DNA of 64,000 nt, taken from positions 1,116,001-1,180,000 of the forward strand of contig NZ_JAFBCJ010000001.1 of the NCBI RefSeq assembly GCF_016907675.1, read 5' to 3'. Below are positions 13,242-22,433 of the stretch, one piece after another. The stretch is from Geodermatophilus bullaregiensis (lineage in GTDB: Bacteria > Actinomycetota > Actinomycetes > Mycobacteriales > Geodermatophilaceae). Below the pieces are notes generated by a model. The model did no database searches. It saw nothing but the letters and a program-made list of their open reading frames with translations, and was not told the DNA's origin. The first letter of the stretch is position 1; the number at the start of each line of letters is the position of its first letter. The translations under genes were made by a program, and so were the position numbers.

Positions 13242-14566
13242 CGGCCGGTCTCCGTCAGCTCGGGGTAGAGGGGGTGGCGGCCGGCGAGGCGGGTGACCCG
13301 CTCGCGCAGCCGGGCGAGGCGGCTCTCCCCCACGGTCGGCCGCAGCGCCTGCGCGACGACGTCGGCGACCTCGGTGAAGTCCTCGACGTCGAAGCCGCGG
13401 GCGGCCAGGGCGGGGGTGCCGATGCGGACGCCGGAGCTGACCATCGGCGGCCGGGGGTCGAAGGGCACCGCGTTGCGGTTGACCGTGATGCCGACGGCGT
13501 GCAGCCGGTCCTCGGCCTGCCGGCCGTCCAGCGGCGAGTCGCGCAGGTCGGCCAGGACCAGGTGGACGTCGGTGCCGCCGCTCACCACGCCGACCCCGGC
13601 CTCGCGGCAGTCGGCCTGCAGCAGCCGGTCGGCCAGGATCCGGGCGCCGGCGAGGGTGCGCTCCTGGCGCTCGCGGAAGGCCGGCTCACCGGCCAGCTTG
13701 AACGCCACCGCCTTGGCCGCGATGACGTGCTCGAGCGGGCCGCCCTGCTGACCCGGGAACACCGAGGAGTTGAGCTTCTTGCCCAGGTCGGCGGTGGCGA
13801 GGACGACCCCGCCGCGGGGGCCGCCGAGGGTCTTGTGGGTGGTCGAGGTGACCACGTGTGCGTGCGGCACCGGGGAGGGGTGCAGCCCGGCGGCGACCAG
13901 CCCGGCGAAGTGCGCCATGTCGACCACGAGGTAGGCGCCGACCTCGTCGGCGATGCGGCGGAACGCGGCGAAGTCCAGGTGGCGGGGGTAGGCCGACCAG
14001 CCGGCGATGACCAGCTTCGGTCGCCGCTCGTGCGCCAGCCGCTCGACCTCGGCCATGTCCACGAGGTGGTCGTCGGCCCGCACGTGGTAGGCGGCGACGT
14101 CGTAGAGCTTGCCGGAGAAGTTCAGCCGCATGCCGTGGGTCAGGTGCCCGCCGTGCGCCAGGTCCAGACCCAGGATGGTGTCGCCGGGCTGCAGCAGCGC
14201 GGACATGACCGCGGCGTTGGCCTGGGCACCCGAGTGCGGCTGCACGTTGGCGTACTCGGCACCGAACAGCGCCCTCAACCGGTCGATCGCCAGCTGCTCG
14301 ATCACGTCGACGTGCTCGCAGCCGCCGTAGTACCGCCGGCCCGGGTAGCCCTCGGCGTACTTGTTCGTCAGCACCGAGCCCTGGGCCTGCATGACGGCGA
14401 CGGGCGCGGAGTTCTCGCTGGCGATCATCTCCAGCGTCGTCTGCTGGCGGTGCAGCTCGGCGGCGACGGCCGCGGCCACCTCGGGGTCGGCGTCGGCGAG
14501 CGGGCGGCCCAGCACCGGGTCGGGGACGGCCGGCGCCTCCGCGGTCCGGTCGGCGAGCACGGTCAT
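13238..14566 (-). CDS. glyA: Serine hydroxymethyltransferase
   Basis: PLP enzyme that joins glycine and 5,10-methylene-THF to make serine, the direction expected here. The 442 residues include the PLP lysine Lys245 in [14 protein letters not shown] and the SHMT segments EMIASEN and [12 protein letters not shown] choose ATG 14566 because GGAGGAA precedes it and it gives the normal length; the in-frame extension to 14644 runs through the operator. It is the first gene of glyA-soxBDAG-dmg. It is probably a pathway-specific copy, since housekeeping GlyA is usually encoded elsewhere (inference). Confidence 0.95.
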   Translation of the reverse strand: MTVLADRTAEAPAVPDPVLGRPLADADPEVAAAVAAELHRQQTTLEMIASENSAPVAVMQAQGSVLTNKYAEGYPGRRYYGGCEHVDVIEQLAIDRLRALFGAEYANVQPHSGAQANAAVMSALLQPGDTILGLDLAHGGHLTHGMRLNFSGKLYDVAAYHVRADDHLVDMAEVERLAHERRPKLVIAGWSAYPRHLDFAAFRRIADEVGAYLVVDMAHFAGLVAAGLHPSPVPHAHVVTSTTHKTLGGPRGGVVLATADLGKKLNSSVFPGQQGGPLEHVIAAKAVAFKLAGEPAFRERQERTLAGARILADRLLQADCREAGVGVVSGGTDVHLVLADLRDSPLDGRQAEDRLHAVGITVNRNAVPFDPRPPMVSSGVRIGTPALAARGFDVEDFTEVADVVAQALRPTVGESRLARLRERVTRLAGRHPLYPELTETGR

Positions 14567-14595
14567 GCATTCCTCCGCGGAGCTTGATCGCCACA

Positions 14596-14608
14596 CTGGT
14601 ATATCAGT
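14596..14608 (-). promoter_or_regulatory. Probable GntR operator upstream of the glyA-sox-dmg operon
   Basis: CTGGTATATCAGT is identical over 13 bases to the site between sdaA and gntR. Here it is also part of a wider dyad, CTGGT...ACCAG (14596-14614). It lies 30 bp upstream of the glyA start, where a repressor would block the promoter. Confidence 0.68.
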
Positions 14609-14808
14609 TACCAGCACACTAGGCGGCCATCGATCGGCGGTCAAGGACCCCGGGTGTCCCCCGGCCGGTCGCCGGTGGGCTCCAGCGCGGTCGCGCCGTG
14701 GTGGTCGGGCGACGCACTCGCCCGTCCGTCGACGAACGGGCCCCCGCGCCGGGGTGCGCCCACGGAGCCCCCGCTGCGGGCGCGCGACGACCAGGGTCCC
14801 TGATCATG

Positions 14809-14872
14809 GAGCGTCCTCCCTCACCGTGGGACGTGAGGGAGGACGCTCGACGATCAGGTCACCTGATCGTCG
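14809..14872 (-). terminator. Two adjacent perfect stem-loops after the permease gene
   Basis: First hairpin: 16-bp arms at 14809-14824 and 14833-14848 with an 8-nt loop. Second: 12-bp arms at 14848-14859 and 14861-14872 with a 1-nt loop; the two share base 14848. Both follow the permease stop on the minus strand. The outer sequence TGATCATGGAG recurs at another hairpin near 56.08 kb. Confidence 0.75.
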
Positions 14873-14893
14873 CGTGGCGGGGCGGCCGCCGTC

Positions 14894-16426
14894 TCAGTCG
14901 TCGAAGACCAGCGACGGGGTGTCCACCCTCAGCGTCTCCCCGCGGAAGAACTCCGGGTGCCGCGCCCGCCAGGCGAGCATGAGCACCACGCCGGCCAGGA
15001 GCAGGCCGATCCCGATGACGAAGACGCTGCCGACGCCGAACACCGAGGACCCGCTGCCGTAGGCGGGGTCGAGGGTGTCGACCGCCGTCTGCAGGAACAC
15101 CGCGGTGAGCATGAGCGCGCCCAGCAGCGGCAGGACGCCCTTGAACACCAGGTCGCGGGCACTGCGGCGCAGCTCGTGCCGGAAGTACCAGACGCAGGCG
15201 TAGGCGGTCAGGCCGTAGTAGAAGCAGATCATCAGGCCGAGCGCGTAGATGGTGTCGATGAGGACGTTCTCGCTGATCAGCGTGATCCCGACGTAGAACG
15301 CCGCCGTGCCGACACCGGCGACCAGGGTGGCCGTCGAGGGCGCCAGGAAGCGGGGGTGCACCTCGGCCAGGCGCTTGGGCAGCGCACCGTAGGTGCCCAT
15401 CGCCAGCATGGTGCGGGTCGTCGGCAGGAAGGTGGTCTGCAGCGAGGACGCGGAGCTGGCGACCACGGCGAGGAACAGCAGGAAGGCCAGCCCCGGTCCG
15501 AGCACCGGCCCGGCCAGCGCGGCGAACACGTTGTCCCCGGTGTCGGGGTTGCCCAGCCCGGTGCCCTCGGCGCCGATGCCCGCGTACATCTGGACGGCGA
15601 TCGCGACGCCGACGTAGGTCACGATGATCACCAGCATGGTCAGCAGCGCCGCCCGGCCCGGGGTGCGCGAGCTCCCGGCGGTCTCCTCGTTGACCGTCAG
15701 GCAGGTGTCCCAGCCCCAGTAGATGAACAGCGACAGCGACAGGCCGGCGGTGAAGGCGCTGAAGGAGGTGATGGCGGTCGGGTCGAGCCAGGAGAGCTCG
15801 AAGGCGATCCCGCCCGGCGCGGAGCCGGCCTTGACCAGGGCCAGGACGGCGAACACCGCCAGCACGACCATCTGGAAGCCGACGAGCACGTACTGCACCC
15901 GCTTGGTGGCCTCGACGCCGCGGTAGGTGACCCACGTGGCCAGCGCCACGAAGGCGACGCAGGTGAGGACGTTGACCAGGGTGTCGTCACCCAGCGCGCC
16001 GACGCTCTCCGAGCCGGTGATCTCGCCGAGCAGCAGGTAGAAGAACGAGACGGCGACGCCGGCCAGGTTGGACAGCACGATGATCGTCGCCAGCAGCGCG
16101 CCCCAGCCGCAGAGCCACCCGACGTAGGGGTTGAACGCCTTGGTCGTCCAGGTGAACGACGTCCCGCAGTCCGGGGCGACCCGGTTGAGCTCCCGGTACG
16201 CGTACGCGACCAGCAGCATCGGCAGGAAGCCGGCCAGGAACACCGCCGGCATCTGCAGGCCGACCTCGGTCACGGTCGGGCCCAGCGTCGCGGTCAGCGC
16301 GTACACCGGGGCGATGCTCGAGACACCGAGCACCACGCTGGCCAGCAGGCCCACCGAGTTGGTGGACAGCCCCTTCGCCCGGAGATCGGCCTGCCGGCCG
16401 GTCACCGGCCCCTGCTCCACCGCCAT
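14894..16426 (-). CDS. APC-family amino acid permease
   Basis: A membrane carrier of 510 residues with about 12 hydrophobic segments, the APC helix-1 pattern (SVGLLASVVLGVSSIAPVYA) and a substrate-domain FIYWGWDTCLTVNEET motif. Start ATG 16426, giving a short cytoplasmic N-terminus. It has its own upstream region of 459 bp shared with the divergent ureohydrolase operon. From position it may import an amine or amino acid for either the sarcosine operon or the amine oxidase operon; the sequence does not decide between them. Confidence 0.92.
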   Translation of the reverse strand: MAVEQGPVTGRQADLRAKGLSTNSVGLLASVVLGVSSIAPVYALTATLGPTVTEVGLQMPAVFLAGFLPMLLVAYAYRELNRVAPDCGTSFTWTTKAFNPYVGWLCGWGALLATIIVLSNLAGVAVSFFYLLLGEITGSESVGALGDDTLVNVLTCVAFVALATWVTYRGVEATKRVQYVLVGFQMVVLAVFAVLALVKAGSAPGGIAFELSWLDPTAITSFSAFTAGLSLSLFIYWGWDTCLTVNEETAGSSRTPGRAALLTMLVIIVTYVGVAIAVQMYAGIGAEGTGLGNPDTGDNVFAALAGPVLGPGLAFLLFLAVVASSASSLQTTFLPTTRTMLAMGTYGALPKRLAEVHPRFLAPSTATLVAGVGTAAFYVGITLISENVLIDTIYALGLMICFYYGLTAYACVWYFRHELRRSARDLVFKGVLPLLGALMLTAVFLQTAVDTLDPAYGSGSSVFGVGSVFVIGIGLLLAGVVLMLAWRARHPEFFRGETLRVDTPSLVFDD

Positions 16427-16885
16427 GCGGTCCTCCCTCGTCGTGCCGCCGGAGCGGCTCGCGTCAGCCGGCGGGTGTGCCGCGCCTCACAGGCCGACAG
16501 CCAGCCAGGATCGGGCTCCCGGCGGAAGTGGACACGGTGTACACCCTGCGCGGGCCCCGTCGACAGTCCGACATGACCGTCGTCCACGGATCCGAGCGCG
16601 GTGAGCATGCCGCACGACTGTTTCGCGCGGATAACGACGCCGTCCAGCCTGATTCCGTGGCGTTCCGCGGACGGCGACAGGGGACGGCGCCATCCGGCCG
16701 CCGGGCCGTGCCGACGACAGGAACGGTGGCTCCGGGTACTGGACCCAGGTGAATCCGTCGTCTACCGTGGCCGAATATACGGAATCGGTTGTCCGTCGGA
16801 GTGAGGGCAGCGCACCACCGCCCCCGACCGACGCCGGCACCGACCACCCACCGACGCACCCGAACGAGGGATCGGAACCGACCCG
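16427..16885. other. Divergent control region, permease / ureohydrolase-amine oxidase operon
   Basis: No gene is supported in these 459 bp. On the permease side lies a perfect 10-bp palindrome GGTGTACACC (16536-16545). On the operon side an unusually AT-rich patch GAATATAC (16773-16780), about 105 bp before the ureohydrolase start, is the best promoter or operator candidate. The operon leader would then be long. No regulator gene is adjacent. Confidence 0.45.
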
Positions 16886-17926
16886 ATGACGCGATACGGC
16901 GCCCAGTACGGCCCGGACATCACCTACCTCGGCGTCGACCGCTGCGACCTCGGCGACCCGGCGTCGTTCGCGGACGCCGACGTCGTCGTCCTCGGCGCCC
17001 CGTTCGACGGCGGCACCTCGCACCGCCCGGGCACCCGCTTCGGCCCGCAGGCGATCCGGATGACCGACTACCTGGCGCACGACGGGTCGCGGCCGAGCCT
17101 GGCGCTGCGCACCGACGGGCTGCGCGACCTGCGCGTGCTCGACGCCGGGGACGTCGAGATGTACTCCGGCGACATCGAGACCGCGCTGGGCGCGCTGGAG
17201 GCCGCGGTGGAGACCGTCGCCCGCGCCGGCGCCATCCCGGTCGTCCTCGGGGGCGACCACTCGATCGCCTTCGCCGACGCCAAGGGCGTGGCCAACGTCC
17301 TCGGGCACGGCCGCGTCTCGATGGTCCACTTCGACGCGCACGCCGACACCGGCGACATCGAGTTCGGCTCGCTGTGGGGCCACGGCCAGCCGATGCGGCG
17401 GCTCATCGAGTCCGGGGCGCTGCGCGGCGACCGGTTCCTGCAGGTCGGCCTGCGCGGCTACTGGCCGCCGCCGGAGACGCTGGACTGGATGGCGGCGCAG
17501 CGGATGCGCTCCTACGAGATGACCGAGATCGGCTCCCGCGGGCTGGACGCCTGCCTCACCGAGGCGTCGGCCATCGCCACCGACGAGTGCGACGGCGTCT
17601 TCCTCTCCGTCGACATCGACGTCTGCGACCCCGGGCACGCCCCCGGCACCGGGACCCCGGAGCCGGGTGGGCTGACCGCCCGCCAGCTGCTGGACGCCGT
17701 CCGCCGGCTGTGCCTGGAGCTGCCGGTGGTCGGCGTGGACGTCGTCGAGGTCAGCCCGCCCTACGACCACGCCGACATCACCGCGGCCCTGGCCAACCGG
17801 GTCGTCCTCGAGGCGCTCTCGGCCATCGCCCGCCGCCGGCGCGACGCCCGCGACGGCACCCGCTGGGACCCGGCCCTCCCCCTGCTCGCGAACCGTCCCG
17901 ACACCACCCAGGAGAACCCGTCATGA
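16886..17926 (+). CDS. Ureohydrolase, probably agmatinase
   Basis: Mn-dependent hydrolase of the arginase/agmatinase family, 346 residues. The metal ligands are all present: His125 in GGDHSI, Asp150/His152/Asp154 in HFDAHAD, Asp243/Asp245 in SVDIDVCDPGHAPG. The PGTGTPEPGG loop is of the agmatinase/guanidinobutyrase branch rather than arginase. Its stop overlaps the amine oxidase start (ATGA). This pairing suggests agmatine to putrescine plus urea, with putrescine then oxidised. A second ureohydrolase lies at 32.8 kb. 4-Guanidinobutyrate or another guanidine substrate remains possible. Confidence 0.85.
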   Translation: MTRYGAQYGPDITYLGVDRCDLGDPASFADADVVVLGAPFDGGTSHRPGTRFGPQAIRMTDYLAHDGSRPSLALRTDGLRDLRVLDAGDVEMYSGDIETALGALEAAVETVARAGAIPVVLGGDHSIAFADAKGVANVLGHGRVSMVHFDAHADTGDIEFGSLWGHGQPMRRLIESGALRGDRFLQVGLRGYWPPPETLDWMAAQRMRSYEMTEIGSRGLDACLTEASAIATDECDGVFLSVDIDVCDPGHAPGTGTPEPGGLTARQLLDAVRRLCLELPVVGVDVVEVSPPYDHADITAALANRVVLEALSAIARRRRDARDGTRWDPALPLLANRPDTTQENPS

Positions 17927-19869
17927 CCGAGCTCGCGACGTCGTGCCACAGCCCCGGCGCGACCGCCGGGCCCGCGGCCGCCGGCACCCCGCACCCCCTC
18001 GACCCGTTGAGCGCCGAGGAGTTCCGCGCCGCCGCCGGCATCCTGCGCCGCGACCGCGGGGTGGACGAGCGCTGGCGGTTCGCCTCCATCGAGCTGCGCG
18101 AGCCGGCCAAGGACGTCGTCCGCGCGTTCTCCCCCGGCGACCCGATCCGCCGCGAGGCGCGGGTGACCGTCTGGAGCCGCGACGAGGGGACGCCGTACAA
18201 GGCGGTGGTCTCCCTGACCGACGACGCCGTCGTCTCGTGGGAGGCGGTGCCCGGCGAGCAGGCCAACATGACCCTCGACGAGTGGCACGAGGCGCACGAG
18301 GTGCTCATCCGGCACCCCGACGTGATCGCGGCGCTGGCCGGGCGCGGCATCACCGACCTCGACCTCGTCCTCATCGACACCTGGGCCTACGGCCACTCGC
18401 TGATCCCGCAGGGCCTGCAGGACCGCCGGGTCGGCTGGACCGACGTGTGGCGCCGGTCGGTGCCGAACGGCAACCCCTACGCCAACCCGGTCATGGGCCT
18501 GCACTTCGTCGTCGACCTGAACACGATGGAGCTGCTGCAGGTCGAGGACACCCCGCCACCGGCGCAGCCCGCCGTCATGGGCGAGTACCTGCCCTCCCTC
18601 GTGCCGGGCCTGCAGCAGCGCACCGACGTCAAGCCGCTGGAGATCACCCAGCCCGAGGGCGTCTCCTTCGCCCTCGACGGCCACGAGCTGCGCTGGCAGA
18701 ACTGGACGATGCGGCTGGGCTTCAACCACCGCGAGGGCCTGGTCGTCCACCGGGTCGCCTACGACGGGCGCCCGGTCGCGCACCGGATGTCGTTCGCCGA
18801 GATGGTCGTGCCCTACCGCGACCCCAGCCCCGACCACCACCGGCGCACCGCCTTCGACATCGGCGAGTGGGGCCTGGGCTTCATGACGACGTCGCTGAAG
18901 CTCGGGTGCGACTGCCTCGGCGACATCACCTACGTCGACGCCGTCCTGCACGACACCCGCGGTGAGCCGTACACGATCGAGAACGCGATCTGCCTGCACG
19001 AGGAGGACGACGGCGTGCTGTGGAAGCACGTCGACGAGCAGGCCGGGTCGGAGGTGCGGCGCTCGCGGCGGATGGTCGTGTCGTTCCACGCCACGGTGGC
19101 CAACTACGAGTACCTGACCTACTGGCGCTTCTACCAGGACGGCACGATCCAGTGCGAGGTCCGCGCCACCGGGATCATGGTGACCAGCGCCTACGAGGGC
19201 TCCCCGCCGGCCTACGGCACCGTCGTCGACGAGCGCACCTACGCACCGATCCACCAGCACTTCGTCGTGGCGCGGCTGGACATGGAGGTCGACGGCCCGG
19301 AGAACACCGTCGTCGTCACCGAGAGCGAGGCGCTGCCGGTGTCGGAGGACAACCCGTACGGGCTCGCCGTCGTCGCCCGCAGCCGGCCGGTGGAGACCGA
19401 GTCGCAGGGGCGCCTGGACGTCGACTTCGCCACCCAGCGCAGCTTCAAGGTGGTCAACCGGACGAAGCCCAACCGGCTCGGGACCGCACCCGGCTACAAG
19501 CTGTACCCGAACTCGGCGCTGCCCTCGATGGCGCACGCGGACGCGCCGTTCCGGCAGCGGGCGCAGGTGATCGACCACCCGGTGTGGGTCAGCCGCTTCG
19601 ACGAGGAGGAGCGCTGGCCCTCCGGGGAGTTCTGCAACCAGAGCCGCCGCGACGCGGGACTGCCCGCCTGGCAGGAGGCCGACCGGCCGCTCGTCGACAC
19701 CGACCTCGTGCTGTGGCACGTGTTCGGCATCCACCACGTCCCGCGGCCCGAGGACTGGCCGGTCATGCCGGTCGACGTCGTCTCCTTCGAGCTCAAGCCG
19801 GTCGGCTTCTTCGACCGCAACCCCGCGCTCGACGTGCCCCCGGCCCCGGGGAAGTGCCACCCGGGATGA
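17923..19869 (+). CDS. Copper-containing primary amine oxidase
   Basis: Oxidises a primary amine to an aldehyde, ammonia and H2O2. The 648 residues have the topaquinone site NYEY with Tyr395 as the self-processed cofactor, the catalytic base Asp312 in AFDIGEWG, and copper ligands His444 and His446 (HQHF) plus a histidine of GIHHVPRPEDWP (604/605). No signal peptide is seen, so it is probably cytoplasmic like Arthrobacter enzymes. I take ATG 17923, which overlaps the ureohydrolase stop; the longer frame is antisense-like and out of phase with that gene. Substrate by context: putrescine, giving 4-aminobutyraldehyde; tyramine and phenylethylamine are alternatives. Confidence 0.94.
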   Translation: MTELATSCHSPGATAGPAAAGTPHPLDPLSAEEFRAAAGILRRDRGVDERWRFASIELREPAKDVVRAFSPGDPIRREARVTVWSRDEGTPYKAVVSLTDDAVVSWEAVPGEQANMTLDEWHEAHEVLIRHPDVIAALAGRGITDLDLVLIDTWAYGHSLIPQGLQDRRVGWTDVWRRSVPNGNPYANPVMGLHFVVDLNTMELLQVEDTPPPAQPAVMGEYLPSLVPGLQQRTDVKPLEITQPEGVSFALDGHELRWQNWTMRLGFNHREGLVVHRVAYDGRPVAHRMSFAEMVVPYRDPSPDHHRRTAFDIGEWGLGFMTTSLKLGCDCLGDITYVDAVLHDTRGEPYTIENAICLHEEDDGVLWKHVDEQAGSEVRRSRRMVVSFHATVANYEYLTYWRFYQDGTIQCEVRATGIMVTSAYEGSPPAYGTVVDERTYAPIHQHFVVARLDMEVDGPENTVVVTESEALPVSEDNPYGLAVVARSRPVETESQGRLDVDFATQRSFKVVNRTKPNRLGTAPGYKLYPNSALPSMAHADAPFRQRAQVIDHPVWVSRFDEEERWPSGEFCNQSRRDAGLPAWQEADRPLVDTDLVLWHVFGIHHVPRPEDWPVMPVDVVSFELKPVGFFDRNPALDVPPAPGKCHPG

Positions 19870-20261
19870 CCGACGTCGCCCTCCAGCCCCTCGGCGCGGG
19901 TGCCCTGCCGCGGTTCCTCGCGCACAGCGCGGCGGGGGCCGCGGCGGGGTGCGCCGCGGCGCACGGGCTCGGGCTGGCTCTCTCGTCACACCCGCGCGCG
20001 GCCGGCACCGCGCTGCTCGCCGCGGCCTGCCTGGTCTGCGCGGTGCACCTGTGGCGCCGGCCGGGCCGGGCGGCGTGGGCGGCGCACGTCGTCCTGACGA
20101 CGGCGATGCTCGTCGCCCACCCGCCGGTGCTCGGCACGCACACGCACCACGCCGCCACCGGCCCGGCCGCGTGGGCCGGGCCGGTGGCGGGGCTGCTCGC
20201 GGTCGTGGCGCTGCTGCTGGCCGCGGCCCGCGGGTACGGCGCCGTGCGCCGGGCCCGCTGA
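19866..20261 (+). CDS. Small integral membrane protein co-translated with the amine oxidase
   Basis: A 131-residue protein of unknown function whose ATG overlaps the amine oxidase stop (ATGA), the third gene of the operon. Hydrophobic segments lie roughly at residues 19-37, 43-60, 66-84 and 100-120, so three or four membrane spans. A loop between the last two holds a histidine-rich patch (HPPVLGTHTHH). Metal-binding-looking histidines next to a copper enzyme suggest a role in copper supply or handling, but this is inference only. Confidence 0.72.
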   Translation: MTDVALQPLGAGALPRFLAHSAAGAAAGCAAAHGLGLALSSHPRAAGTALLAAACLVCAVHLWRRPGRAAWAAHVVLTTAMLVAHPPVLGTHTHHAATGPAAWAGPVAGLLAVVALLLAAARGYGAVRRAR

Positions 20262-20340
20262 GACCTCTGCACCCGGGCGCGAGGCCCGCCCTCGTGAGAA
20301 CCGGCGTGCCCTCCCCGGGATCGTTCGTGTGGCTCGCCGA

Positions 20341-20580
20341 TCAGCCGCTGAGCCGGGACTTGAGCAACTTCTTCCCCTGCTCGGCGCCCTTGCGGCTGTC
20401 GGCCTGCGCCTTGCGGAAGAGATCGGCGAGTTCGCCGTCGCCGTCGCGGTCGGCGTCCTGGACGTAGGTCTCCAGCCGGAGCGCGTTGCTCAGGCACTGC
20501 TCGGTGAACCAGATGAGGTTGTAGTCCTTGTCCCGGGTGCCGGTGACCTGTCCGGCCTCCTGGCCGCCACCACTGGTCAT
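20341..20580 (-). CDS. Conserved small hypothetical protein
   Basis: A 79-residue, soluble, mostly helical and charged protein. It has a helix-rich core (NLIWFTEQCLSNALRLETY) followed by acidic and basic helices. ATG 20580 is preceded by AAGGAG with good spacing. I recall similar short proteins of unknown role in other actinomycetes, but assign no function. It stands alone between the amine oxidase operon and unrelated genes. Confidence 0.65.
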   Translation of the reverse strand: MTSGGGQEAGQVTGTRDKDYNLIWFTEQCLSNALRLETYVQDADRDGDGELADLFRKAQADSRKGAEQGKKLLKSRLSG

Positions 20581-20907
20581 GTCCCGCTCCTTCGCTCGAG
20601 TGAAGCGTCCGGTCTACTCGCCGACGGACGGCCGCGTCCACCGGTACGTGCCTGGTGCTCCACGTCGGCGTCCGCGATCGCTCGGACGACGCTGCACGCC
20701 GTCGGCCGATCCGCCCGTCCCCGGCCGGGACGGCGACGTCGGGCAGGCCCCCACGACGAGTCCGCGGGCCACCTGGGCGCCGCCTCGGGGACGGTCGGCA
20801 TCCTCACGTCGACCTCGTGCCACGAGCCCTGTGCCCCCGTGGCGGCGCACTGCTACCGTCGCCGGGCTCCGCCGTGGCACCCCACCCGACTGACGGGGAA
20901 GAGCCCG
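20581..20907. other. Intergenic region without a supported gene
   Basis: These 327 bp separate the divergently read 79-residue gene and the membrane protein gene at 20908, so both promoters should lie here. All open frames are arginine/proline-rich shadows. I see no convincing hairpin or operator. Confidence 0.4.
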
Positions 20908-21321
20908 ATGAGGAAGCCCGTCCTCCTCGCGTCGTTGCCGGTGATCGCACTCGTCCTGTTCGCGGTCCCGTCCCGGTTCGAGGGCCCCGTCCTCGTCCCC
21001 ATCAGCCCCGGCCACGGGCTGTCCCTCGTGGACCTCGCGGCGGTCGTCCCGCTGATCGCGGGACTGTCCGCCCTCGGGGTGTTCCTCGTGCGGAGACGTG
21101 CGGGCCTCGAGCGCACGATCCGTCTGCGGCCCTGGGCGGCGGCGACGGTGCTCTTCGGCGCGGGAACGGGCCTGGGACTGCTGTTCGCGTCCGTGTTCCC
21201 GTTCTTCTGGTGGTGGGCGGTGGGAGCGGCCCTCCTCACCCTGGCGCTCGTCCTCGTGGCGCTTGCCGCAGCCGGGCGCGTCCGCGCGCGACCGGCCGCC
21301 GATGCCCACGCCGGGGGCTGA
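20908..21321 (+). CDS. Hypothetical membrane protein
   Basis: A 137-residue protein with about four hydrophobic helices: near the N-terminus (LLASLPVIALVLFAV), around residues 35-58, 72-90 and 95-118. It has a short charged tail. The start ATG 20908 follows GGGGAAGAG. No recognisable domain; unrelated to neighbours as far as can be seen. Confidence 0.55.
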   Translation: MRKPVLLASLPVIALVLFAVPSRFEGPVLVPISPGHGLSLVDLAAVVPLIAGLSALGVFLVRRRAGLERTIRLRPWAAATVLFGAGTGLGLLFASVFPFFWWWAVGAALLTLALVLVALAAAGRVRARPAADAHAGG

Positions 21322-21538
21322 CCCGAGGTCCTCCCCGGCAGGCGAACGGGACCACCTCCGCACCCCTGCGACGGGCACGTCACCGTCCGGTCCGCGGCTG
21401 GTCGGGCGGCCGCGTCCGCGGCGCGCCGACCCGGACGCCGGCCGCTCACCGAGCCGGCCGCCGTCGTCGCTGATCCGAGGGCCGTGACGACGGCGCCGTA
21501 CCGGGAATGGCTCGGCCGGTGCTCGGCTTCCCGCGTAC

Positions 21539-22231
21539 GTGACGACCATCGGACTCATCGGCAGCGGGAACATCGGCAGCACCGTCGCCCGCCTGGCGGT
21601 CGACGCCGGCCACGACGTGGTGCTCAGCAACAGTCGTGGACCCGAGACCCTCACCGACCTCGTGGACCAGCTCGGTCCGCGGGCACGAGCGGCCACCGCG
21701 GCCGAGGCCGCCGCGGCCGGCGACATCGTCGTGGTGACCGTCCCGCTGAAGGCCTACCGCGAGGTGCCGGTGGAGCCGCTGCGCGGCACGGTGGTCATCG
21801 ACACCAACAACTACTACCCCGAGCGCGACGGGCACATCGCCGAGCTCGACGACGAGTCCACGACGACCAGCGAGCTGCTGCAGGCGCACCTCCCGGAGTC
21901 GCGCGTCGTGAAGGCGTTCAACAACGTCTACGTCAGCCACCTCGGCAGCCTGCAGCGTCCGGCGGGGCACCCCGAGCGCTCCGTGCTCGCGATCGCCGGC
22001 GACGACGCGGCGGCCAAGCAGACGGTGACCGAGTTCCTCGACTCGATCGGGTACGACGCCTACGACGTCGGCCCGCTCGCCGAGGGCTGGCGCTTCCAGC
22101 GTGACACCGCCGCCTACGTCCGGCCCTACGCGGTCCCTGGGACCGAGTACCCCTCGTGGCCCGGACGTCAGGTCACGGCGGAGGTGCTGGAGGAGCAGCT
22201 GGACGCAGCCGTGCGCTACCGGGACGTGTGA
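21539..22231 (+). CDS. NADPH-dependent F420 reductase-like / NAD(P)-binding oxidoreductase
   Basis: A 230-residue Rossmann-fold protein of the F420:NADP oxidoreductase-like group: GSGNIGS near residue 8, SNSRGPE for the NADP phosphate, VVVTVPLKAY, and VVKAFNNV. Start GTG 21539. The family includes true F420 reductases and NADPH-dependent reductases with other partners; the sequence does not distinguish them. The gene is single. Its stop codon touches the start of a 203-bp palindromic element. Confidence 0.82.
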   Translation: MTTIGLIGSGNIGSTVARLAVDAGHDVVLSNSRGPETLTDLVDQLGPRARAATAAEAAAAGDIVVVTVPLKAYREVPVEPLRGTVVIDTNNYYPERDGHIAELDDESTTTSELLQAHLPESRVVKAFNNVYVSHLGSLQRPAGHPERSVLAIAGDDAAAKQTVTEFLDSIGYDAYDVGPLAEGWRFQRDTAAYVRPYAVPGTEYPSWPGRQVTAEVLEEQLDAAVRYRDV

Positions 22232-22433
22232 CAGCGGTGTGCGCGTTGGTTGCCAGGTGCTGACCCCGGCTCGCACGCCGGCGGGAGCTGGTGCCGGTCG
22301 GCTGACCACGGTGCGAGGCCTGACCTGCAGCAGTGTGCGCCTACGGCGCACGTCGGTCTGCAGGATGAGCCCTCAGCGCACATCGCCGCCGGCGTCGGAG
22401 GCCACGGCCGCCAACCGATCGGCACACCGCTGT
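22231..22433. repeat. 203-bp palindromic element with 12-bp terminal inverted repeats
   Basis: ACAGCGGTGTGC (22231-22242) is mirrored exactly at 22422-22433. The match resumes five bases further in, with GGTTG on both sides. Inside, CCTGCAG (22324-22330) pairs with 22358-22364 around a second hairpin, GTGCGCC (22335-22341) with 22345-22351. No ORF fits. It looks like a MITE-type or other structured intergenic repeat. No clear target duplication is visible, so mobility is unproven. Confidence 0.55.

Larger units (their letters stand above)
14567..14893. other. Intergenic region between glyA and the convergent side of the permease gene
   Basis: This 327-bp gap holds the glyA ribosome site, the probable GntR operator and glyA promoter at its left, and two tandem stem-loops at its right just below the permease stop. 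The middle (about 14640-14800) is GC-rich and shows no gene I can support. Confidence 0.6.
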
